In this document: positions 1 to 5,239 of the stretch, piece after piece
How the letters are laid out: the number at the start of each line of letters is the position of its first letter
Position numbering within the stretch: the stretch's first letter is position 1
NCBI GenBank assembly: GCA_004296815.1
Contig: SCVT01000211.1
Location: forward strand, 1 to 10,921
Length of the DNA stretch: 10,921 nucleotides
Direction of reading: 5' to 3'
From: Reyranella sp.
GTDB lineage: Bacteria; Pseudomonadota; Alphaproteobacteria; Reyranellales; Reyranellaceae
The notes under the pieces: model-generated
Seen by the model: only the letters and a program-made list of their open reading frames with translations
The model's database searches: none
Told to the model about the DNA's origin: nothing
Made by a program: the position numbers and the translations under genes

Positions 1-1
1 C

Positions 2-280
2 GTGCTGCCCAACACGCTGGCGCCTCTGATCGTGCAATCGACCTATGTCTGCGCCTCGGCGATGCTGATCGAGGCGGGGCTTTCCTTCCTCGGTGCCGGC
101 GTGCCGCCGGAAGTGCCGAGCTGGGGCAACATCATCGCGCAGGGCCGCAACTTCTTCCAGATCGCGCCCTGGACGATCCTGATCCCCGGCGCCTTCCTCG
201 CGATCACCGTGCTGGCGGTGAACCTGTTGGGCGACGGGCTGCGCGACCGGCTCGATCCCCGTCTGGCGAGGCGCCTGTGA
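2..280 (+). CDS. ABC transporter inner-membrane permease, DppC/OppC type (3' part only)
   Basis: This is the C-terminal 92 residues of a binding-protein-dependent transport permease; the start lies before the window. It begins in the conserved [10 protein letters not shown] stretch that follows the cytoplasmic EAA loop, the contact site for the ATPase. A hydrophobic helix and the [19 protein letters not shown] segment follow; this segment is highly characteristic of DppC/OppC/GsiD-type permeases. A last membrane helix (about residues 57-77 of the fragment) leads into the usual end, [14 protein letters not shown]. In the complete transporter this subunit would pair with a DppB-type permease to form the channel for peptides, nickel, glutathione or similar solutes. 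Its stop overlaps the next ATPase start by 4 bases, which suggests translational coupling. Family assignment is firm; the substrate cannot be read from this fragment. Confidence 0.93.
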   Translation: MLPNTLAPLIVQSTYVCASAMLIEAGLSFLGAGVPPEVPSWGNIIAQGRNFFQIAPWTILIPGAFLAITVLAVNLLGDGLRDRLDPRLARRL

Positions 281-1278
281 GCGCCATTCTCGAGGTCCGC
301 GACCTCCATACGCAGTTCAGCACGCTCGACGGCGTGGTGCGCGCGGTCGACGGCGTGTCGTTCGAGGTCGCCAAGGGCGAGACACTCGGCATCGTGGGCG
401 AGTCGGGCTGCGGCAAGTCGGTGACGGCGATGTCGATCCTGCGTCTGATCCCGCCGGAGACCGGCCGCATCGCCAAGGGCTCGATCAAGTTCGAGGGCGA
501 GGAGCTCACGGTCCTCTCCGAGGAGGAGATGAAGCGCCTGCGCGGCCATCGCATCTCCATGATCTTCCAGGAGCCGATGACCAGCCTCAATCCGGTGCTC
601 ACGGTCGGCACGCAGATCGCCGAGAACGTGGTGCGCCACATGGGCGTTCCGTGGAAGGCGGCGCGCGAGCGCGCCTTCGAGATGCTCGACCTGGTGCGCA
701 TCGCCGACGCGCGCCGCCGGCTCGACGAATACCCGCACCAGCTCTCGGGCGGCATGCGCCAGAGGGTCATGATCGCCATGGCGCTCAGCTGCGATCCGCA
801 GGTGCTGATCGCCGACGAGCCGACCACGGCGCTCGACGTCACCATCCAGGCGCAGATCCTCGATCTCATGGTCGAGCTCAAGGAGAAGACCGGCACGGCG
901 ATCGTGCTGATCACCCATGATCTCGGTGTCGTGGCAGAGACGACCGAGCGCGTCGTCGTGATGTACGCCGGCCGTAAGGTCGAGGAGGCGCCGGTCGAGA
1001 CGCTGTTCGCCGAGCCCTTGCATCCCTACACGCGCGGCCTGATGCGGGCGATCCCGCGCCTCGACGTCGAGGCCGACGCTGCGGGCACGCGGCCACGGCT
1101 CCAGGAGATCCCCGGCCTCGTGCCGATCCTCACCAAGCCCATCGTCGGCTGCGCCTTCGCGCCGCGCTGCGGCTTCGCCACCGACCGTTGCCGCACCGAG
1201 GCGCCACCGCTGGTCGATGTCGGCTCCGGGCATACCGTAGCGTGCTGGGAAATCGAGCGGGTGAGGGCATCGACGTGA
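277..1278 (+). CDS. Peptide/nickel-type ABC transporter ATP-binding protein, DppD/OppD type
   Basis: A 333-residue cytoplasmic ATPase that powers import through the preceding permease. Visible motifs are Walker A GESGCGKS (41-48), Q-loop Gln98 in [12 protein letters not shown], signature LSGGM (156-160), Walker B VLIADEP (176-182) and switch His214. The C-terminal extension (about 235-330) is the oligopeptide-transporter tail with LHPYTRGLM and four cysteines (292, 298, 305, 323) in the GCxFxPRC...C...VAC pattern. Structural work on dipeptide importers has, to my knowledge, shown an Fe-S cluster at this tail in some members. The GTG start at 277 overlaps the permease stop (GTGA) and has GAGG about 5 bases upstream; the protein begins directly with the expected ILEVRDL strand. 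Length is normal. The MTSLNP Q-loop context and QLSGGM signature favour the D subunit over the F subunit. Solute unknown. Confidence 0.95.
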   Translation: MSAILEVRDLHTQFSTLDGVVRAVDGVSFEVAKGETLGIVGESGCGKSVTAMSILRLIPPETGRIAKGSIKFEGEELTVLSEEEMKRLRGHRISMIFQEPMTSLNPVLTVGTQIAENVVRHMGVPWKAARERAFEMLDLVRIADARRRLDEYPHQLSGGMRQRVMIAMALSCDPQVLIADEPTTALDVTIQAQILDLMVELKEKTGTAIVLITHDLGVVAETTERVVVMYAGRKVEEAPVETLFAEPLHPYTRGLMRAIPRLDVEADAAGTRPRLQEIPGLVPILTKPIVGCAFAPRCGFATDRCRTEAPPLVDVGSGHTVACWEIERVRAST

Positions 1279-2285
1279 GCGACGCACCCGTTCTCAAGGT
1301 CGAAGGGCTGGTGAAGCACTTCCCCATCCATGGCGGCTTTCTGCAGCGCCAGGTCGGTGCGGTGCGCGCCGTCGACGGTGTGTCCTTCTCGATCCGGCGC
1401 GGCGAGACGCTCGGCCTGGTGGGCGAGTCGGGTTGCGGCAAGTCGACGATCGGCAAGGTCGTGCTGAAGCTGATCGAGCCCACCGCCGGCAGCATCGCGT
1501 TGGCCGGCGAGGACATCACCCACCTGAAGCCGGGTGCGATGTGGGCGCATCGCCGGCGCATCCAGACCATCTTCCAGGACCCATATTCCTCGATGAACCC
1601 GCGCCTGCCCTCGGGGACCATCGTGGGCGAGCCGCTGGAGAATTTCGGAATCGCCACGGGCGCGGCGCGCGACGAGCGGGTCGCCCAGCTCTTCCGACGC
1701 GTCGGCCTGCGGCCCGAGGCGATGCGCAAATACGCCCACGAATTCTCGGGCGGCCAGCGGCAGCGGCTCGGCATCGCCAAGGCGCTGTCGGTCAATCCCG
1801 ACGTGATCGTGGCCGACGAGCCGGTCTCGGCGCTCGACGTCTCGGTGCAGGCACAGGTGCTGAACCTGCTGATCGACCTGCAGGAGGAGTTCCGGCTCGC
1901 CTATCTCTTCATCAGCCACGATCTCGCGGTGATGCGGCACATCAGCCATCGCATCGCCGTGATGTATCTCGGCCGCATCGTCGAGATCACCGACAAGCGC
2001 ACGCTCTTCGCGCGCCAGCTCCACCCCTACACCGAGGCGCTGCTCTCGGCCGCCACCGCGCCCGATCCGAAGCGCCGGCGTCTGCGCAAGCGCATCGTGC
2101 AGGGCGATGTGCCGAGCCCGGCCAAGCCGCCGCCCGGTTGCCACTTCCACACGCGTTGTCCCTACGCGATCGCCGAATGCAAGGTGACGGCGCCGCCGCT
2201 GATCGAGGTGGCCGAGGGCCACCACGTCGCCTGTCTGCGACGGCCTGTCGGCGGCGATCCGGGACCGCTCTCGATCCCGGGCTAG
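1275..2285 (+). CDS. Peptide/nickel-type ABC transporter ATP-binding protein, DppF/OppF type
   Basis: The second ATPase of the importer, 336 residues from a GTG at 1275 that overlaps the previous stop by 4 bases; GAGGG lies about 7 bases upstream. The reading frame stays open further upstream, but that extension lies over the previous gene and has no family resemblance. Motifs are Walker [10 protein letters not shown] (50-58), Gln101 in [12 protein letters not shown] (typical of F subunits), signature FSGGQ (157-161), Walker B VIVADEP (177-183) and His215. The tail carries [12 protein letters not shown] and four cysteines (289, 295, 302, 320) as in the D partner. D and F subunits form the heterodimeric motor in the cytoplasm. 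This is the last gene of the operon on this strand; only 9 bases separate its stop from the stop of the convergent aminotransferase gene. Substrate unknown without the binding protein. Confidence 0.95.
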   Translation: MSDAPVLKVEGLVKHFPIHGGFLQRQVGAVRAVDGVSFSIRRGETLGLVGESGCGKSTIGKVVLKLIEPTAGSIALAGEDITHLKPGAMWAHRRRIQTIFQDPYSSMNPRLPSGTIVGEPLENFGIATGAARDERVAQLFRRVGLRPEAMRKYAHEFSGGQRQRLGIAKALSVNPDVIVADEPVSALDVSVQAQVLNLLIDLQEEFRLAYLFISHDLAVMRHISHRIAVMYLGRIVEITDKRTLFARQLHPYTEALLSAATAPDPKRRRLRKRIVQGDVPSPAKPPPGCHFHTRCPYAIAECKVTAPPLIEVAEGHHVACLRRPVGGDPGPLSIPG

Positions 2286-2286
2286 T

Positions 2287-2319
2287 CGCGCCGGTTAGCT
2301 ACGACGGGCGCCCGGCGCG
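2287..2319. terminator. Inverted repeat at the convergent gene ends (possible two-way terminator)
   Basis: An exact 8-base inverted repeat, cgcgccgg (2287-2294) and ccggcgcg (2312-2319), encloses a 17-base loop. It straddles the 9-base gap between the convergent ATPase and aminotransferase stops, and its right arm lies in the last codons of the aminotransferase. A second smaller repeat, ccggga/tcccgg with a 10-base loop, sits just upstream at 2259-2280. Neither is followed by a T-run, so this is not a classical intrinsic terminator. Location supports a role in ending transcription; in such GC-rich DNA chance hairpins are common, so confidence is low. Confidence 0.3.
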
Positions 2320-3491
2320 GTGTCGCGGAGGTAGGTCATCGCCGCCTGCGCGCCGCCGGTCTTGTGCGGCACCTTGGCCAGCCCCAGCGCCATCTCGACG
2401 CCTGAGAGCGTGCCCATCAGCATCAGGTCGTTGAAGTCGCCGAGATGGCCGATGCGGAAGACCTTGCCCGCGACCTTGGTGAGGCCCTGGCCGAGCGACA
2501 GGTTGAAGTTCTCCAGCGCGATCTTGCGGAAGGCGTCGGCGTCGTGGCCCTCGGGCATCACGATCGCCGTCAGCGAGCCCGAGTAGGCTTTGGGATCGCT
2601 GCACAGGATCTCGAGGCCCCAGCCGTTGACCGCGGCACGCGTCGCCTCGGCGTGGCGCGTATGGCGCGCGAAGACAGCATCGAGCCCTTCCTCCAGCAGC
2701 ATGTCGCAGGCCGCGTCGAGGCCGTAGAGCAGGTTGGTCGCGGGCGTGTAGGGAAACCAGCCGTTGGCGTTGGCGGCGATCATCTCGTCCCAGCCCCAGA
2801 AGGCCTTGGTCATCTTCGAGGTCTTCGACGCGGCGACCGCCTTCTCGCTGACGGCATTGAAGGAGAGTCCGGGCGGCAGCATCAGGCCCTTCTGAGAGCC
2901 CGCCACCGTGACGTCGACGCCCCAGGCATCGTGGCGATAGTCGATCGAGCCCAGCGAGGAGATGGTGTCGACCAGCAGCAGGGCAGGGTGCTTGGCGGCA
3001 TCGATGGCGCGGCGCACCGCACCCACGTCGGTGACGACGCCGGTCGAGGTCTCGTTGTGCACGATGCACACGGCCTTGATGGCGTGGTCCTTGTCGTCCT
3101 TCAGGCGCTTCTCGATGGCGGCCGGATCGGCGGGCTTCGTCCAGTCGCCGCCCATGAACTCCGACTTGATGCCGAGCTTGTCGGCCATCTTCTTCCACAA
3201 AGACGCGAAGTGGCCGGTCTCCCACATCAGCACGAGGTCGCCGGGCGACAGCGTGTTCACGAGGGCCGCTTCCCACGCGCCGGTGCCGGACGCCGGGTAG
3301 ATCACGACCGGCTGTTTGGTCTGGAAGACCTGGCGCACCGAGCGCAGGACCTTCTTGGCCAGCGCGTTGAACTCGGGCCCGCGGTGGTCGATCGTCGGAT
3401 GATCCATCGCCCGCAGGACGCGGTCCGGAACGTTGGTCGGCCCCGGGATCTGCAGGAAGTGACGTCCGCTCGGATGCGAGTTCAGCCGCAT
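2295..3491 (-). CDS. sgaA: Serine-glyoxylate / alanine-glyoxylate aminotransferase (class V, PLP-dependent)
   Basis: A 398-residue cytoplasmic PLP enzyme expected to transfer an amino group from serine or alanine to glyoxylate, giving glycine and hydroxypyruvate or pyruvate. The N-terminus GRHFLQIPGPTNVPDRVLRA (9-28) and the following DHRGPEF (35-41) are hallmarks of the serine-glyoxylate group. Other marks are the PASGTGAWEAAL cofactor-phosphate loop (66-77), HNETSTG (145-151), Asp175 in LLLVDTISSLGS, the PLP lysine Lys201 in SQKGLMLPPG, and Arg346 in FRIGHLGD for the substrate carboxylate. The ATG at 3491 is chosen because AAAGGG sits 8 bases upstream and the protein then starts directly with the family N-terminus; a longer in-frame TTG at 3533 would start inside the operator. 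It diverges from the GntR gene across a shared operator and probably belongs to a glyoxylate/serine-cycle or glycolate-salvage route. Donor specificity is not decided by sequence. Confidence 0.93.
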   Translation of the reverse strand: MRLNSHPSGRHFLQIPGPTNVPDRVLRAMDHPTIDHRGPEFNALAKKVLRSVRQVFQTKQPVVIYPASGTGAWEAALVNTLSPGDLVLMWETGHFASLWKKMADKLGIKSEFMGGDWTKPADPAAIEKRLKDDKDHAIKAVCIVHNETSTGVVTDVGAVRRAIDAAKHPALLLVDTISSLGSIDYRHDAWGVDVTVAGSQKGLMLPPGLSFNAVSEKAVAASKTSKMTKAFWGWDEMIAANANGWFPYTPATNLLYGLDAACDMLLEEGLDAVFARHTRHAEATRAAVNGWGLEILCSDPKAYSGSLTAIVMPEGHDADAFRKIALENFNLSLGQGLTKVAGKVFRIGHLGDFNDLMLMGTLSGVEMALGLAKVPHKTGGAQAAMTYLRDTAPGARRS

Positions 3492-3499
3492 GGTCTCAG

Positions 3500-3505
3500 C
3501 CCTTT
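3500..3505 (-). promoter_or_regulatory. Ribosome binding site deciding the aminotransferase start
   Basis: On the minus strand AAAGGG lies 8 bases before the ATG at 3491. It supports this start over the in-frame TTG at 3533, which lies within the operator palindrome. Confidence 0.6.
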
Positions 3506-3518
3506 CGAATGCTCTGTT

Positions 3519-3538
3519 GCATTTTGTATACAATATGC
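3519..3538. promoter_or_regulatory. GntR-family operator palindrome in the divergent promoter
   Basis: GCATTTTGTATACAATATGC is a 20-base palindrome with 9 of 10 base pairs matching (the only mismatch is 3523/3534) and a perfect core TTGTATACAA (3524-3533). It has the GT-(AT)-AC half-site layout typical of FadR/FCD-type GntR operators and stands out as an A/T-rich patch in very GC-rich DNA. It lies between the divergent aminotransferase and GntR genes. On the + strand TACAAT (3529-3534) is a 5-of-6 match to a sigma-70 -10 box, placing a start point near 3541. The operator would then cover the -10 region of the regulator's own promoter, and also the start region of the minus-strand promoter, as expected for autoregulation and joint control. 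No convincing -35 box is visible. Confidence 0.75.
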
Positions 3539-3554
3539 CAGAGTGAGTCCAGAG

Positions 3555-4223
3555 ATGGACGGATCTTCTTTTCCCCTCGTGCGCTCGACCCTGCCGGAAG
3601 CGGCGGCCGAGCGGCTGCGCACCCTCATCATCGAGGGCGAGCTGGCGCCGGGCACGAAGCTCAACGAGCGCGAGCTCAGCGAACGGCTGGGGGTGTCCCG
3701 GACGCCGTTGCGCGAGGCGTTCCGCATGCTGGCGGCCGACGGCCTGCTGGTTCAGCTCCCCAACCGCGGCGCCCAGGTCGTGGCGATGTCGCGCGACGAC
3801 GTCCGCGATGCCTTCGAAGTGATGGCAGCCCTAGAAGGGCTGGCCGGTGAGCTCGCCGTCGGGAGGGTTACCGACGCCGAGGTCGAGGGTTTGCGCGCGC
3901 TGCAGGCGGAAATGGACGCCGCCCATGCGGCGCACGATCTGCCTGCCTACTACCGCGTCAACCGCGAGATCCACGACCGCCTCAACGCGATCGCGGCCAA
4001 TCCCGTCCTCGCCAACACCTACCGCGCCCTGAACGCGCGCCTGCATGCGCTGCGCTTCCGCTCCAACCTCAACCAGGCGAAATGGGACAAGGCAGTCGCG
4101 GAACACCGTTCCATGATCGCGGCCCTTGCCGCGCGCGATGGCGCTGCGCTACGTGATCTCCTGATACGGCACCTGCGTGCCAAGCAGCAGGCCGTGCTCG
4201 CTTCGATGGACAACAAGACGTGA
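3555..4223 (+). CDS. GntR-family transcriptional regulator, FCD (FadR/GlcC-like) subfamily
   Basis: A 222-residue one-component regulator. The N-terminal winged helix (about 10-77) contains the classic GntR pattern: ALRPGT-like LAPGTKLNERELSERLGVSRTPLREA split across 30-55, then the wing LLVQLPNRGAQV (64-75). The C-terminal all-helical FCD domain (about 84-215) senses a small acid or metal; probable metal ligands are Asn136/His140 (NREIH), His184 (EHRSM) and His206 (RHLRA). ATG 3555 is chosen; an in-frame GTG at 3543 is the alternative, and both have only a weak GAG-type binding site. The frame is open far upstream, but that stretch is antisense to the aminotransferase. The gene diverges from sgaA across an operator it very likely binds and is followed 26 bases later by the TctC-type gene. 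Related regulators (GlcC, LldR) respond to 2-hydroxy acids, which fits the downstream oxidase. The effector itself is inferred. Confidence 0.92.
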   Translation: MDGSSFPLVRSTLPEAAAERLRTLIIEGELAPGTKLNERELSERLGVSRTPLREAFRMLAADGLLVQLPNRGAQVVAMSRDDVRDAFEVMAALEGLAGELAVGRVTDAEVEGLRALQAEMDAAHAAHDLPAYYRVNREIHDRLNAIAANPVLANTYRALNARLHALRFRSNLNQAKWDKAVAEHRSMIAALAARDGAALRDLLIRHLRAKQQAVLASMDNKT

Positions 4224-4233
4224 CGATCCTTCC

Positions 4234-4240
4234 GGGAGGA
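4234..4240 (+). promoter_or_regulatory. Ribosome binding site deciding the TctC-type gene start
   Basis: GGGAGGA ends 9 bases before the ATG at 4250. It supports this start over an in-frame GTG at 4220, and the protein then opens with a proper signal peptide. Confidence 0.75.
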
Positions 4241-4249
4241 CAAAGACAC

Positions 4250-5239
4250 ATGAGTTCGTTCAAGACCTCGCGCCGCAGCGCTCTCAAGCTCGGCCTCGCC
4301 GCGTCGCTCGTGACGCCCGCTATCGCCCGCGCCCAGCAGGGCTGGCCGCCGCAGACCATCACCTGGGTCAATCCGTTCCCGGCCGGCGGCGGCACCGACG
4401 TCTTTGCGCGTCCGCTCGCGGCGCAGGTCGGCGACCAGCTCGGCTGCCAGATCATCATCGACAACAAGGGCGGTGCCGGCGGCACGGTCGGCGCCTCGCA
4501 GGCCGCCAAGATGAAGCCCGACGGCTCGGTCTTCTTCGTCGGCGCCATCCATCACACGATCGCGCCCTCGATCTACAAGAACCTCGACTACGACCTCGAG
4601 AAGAACTTCGAGCCGATCACCATGATCGCGCTGGTGCCGCAGGTCATTTCGATCAACCCGAACAAGATCGCGGCCAAGAACTACGCCGAGTTCCTGGCCT
4701 ACGTGAAGGCCAACCCCAACAAGGTGAACTACGCCTCGGCTGGCGCCGGCACCGCACATCATCTCGCCGGCGAGCTGTTCAAGCTCGAGACCAAGACCGA
4801 GATCGTGCACGTGCCCTACCGCGGCGCGGGACCTGCGATGCAGGACCTGCTGGCGGGCAACGCCGACATGATGTTCGACGGCATGGGCACCTCGGCCACC
4901 CAGATCAAGGCCGGCAAGCTGCGTGGCCTCGCGGTCGCCACGAGCCAGCGCGTGCCGGAGTTCCCCGACATGCCGACGGCCGCCGAGATCGGCGTGCCGA
5001 ACTGGCTGGTCTCGACCTGGTACGGCCTGTGGGCGATCAAGGGTACGCCGGAGCCCATCGTGAAGCGCATGTACGACGAGGTCGTGAAGGCGCTGGCCAA
5101 TCCCAGGCTGCAGGCGATCTGGAAGGACCAGCTCGCGCAGGTGGGTGGTGAGTCGCAGGCCGACTTCGCCAAGCGCATCCGCGCCGAGATCGAGAAGTGG
5201 CAGAAGGTCGTCGCGGCGGCCGGAGTGAAACTCGACTGA
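4250..5239 (+). CDS. Periplasmic solute-binding protein of the Bug/TctC (tripartite tricarboxylate transporter) family
   Basis: A 329-residue exported binding protein. The signal peptide carries twin arginines (SRRSALK, 7-13), a short hydrophobic stretch (14-25) and an ARA cleavage site (26-28) before QQ, so Tat export is plausible although the usual Phe is replaced by Ala. Bug-family signatures follow: NPFPAGGGTD (41-50) and DNKGGAGGTVG (71-81), loops that hold the ligand carboxylate, then YASAGAGTAHHLAGELF (161-177), VPYRGAGPAMQDLLAG (188-203) and Asp210. No TctA/TctB membrane partners are encoded here, the usual state for this hugely expanded family, so it is an orphan. Position between an FCD regulator and a 2-hydroxyacid-type dehydrogenase suggests a small carboxylic or hydroxy acid ligand; that is inference. 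Its stop (TGA at 5237) overlaps the likely start of the dehydrogenase. Confidence 0.93.
   Translation: MSSFKTSRRSALKLGLAASLVTPAIARAQQGWPPQTITWVNPFPAGGGTDVFARPLAAQVGDQLGCQIIIDNKGGAGGTVGASQAAKMKPDGSVFFVGAIHHTIAPSIYKNLDYDLEKNFEPITMIALVPQVISINPNKIAAKNYAEFLAYVKANPNKVNYASAGAGTAHHLAGELFKLETKTEIVHVPYRGAGPAMQDLLAGNADMMFDGMGTSATQIKAGKLRGLAVATSQRVPEFPDMPTAAEIGVPNWLVSTWYGLWAIKGTPEPIVKRMYDEVVKALANPRLQAIWKDQLAQVGGESQADFAKRIRAEIEKWQKVVAAAGVKLD

Noticed and set aside
43..1287. Long minus-strand open frame opposite the first ATPase
   Set aside because: Its Arg/His/Asp-rich product resembles no family and lies opposite a gene with complete ATPase motifs. It follows from GC-rich codon usage.
394..1445. Near-identical 27-base stretches at 394-420 and 1419-1445 (a possible direct repeat)
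   Set aside because: Both encode the Walker A loop of homologous ATPases; similarity reflects protein conservation, not a repeat element.
2445..3554. Open frame extending the GntR gene far upstream as a possible fusion
   Set aside because: The extension is exactly antisense to the aminotransferase and runs through the operator; the GntR domain begins normally from ATG 3555.
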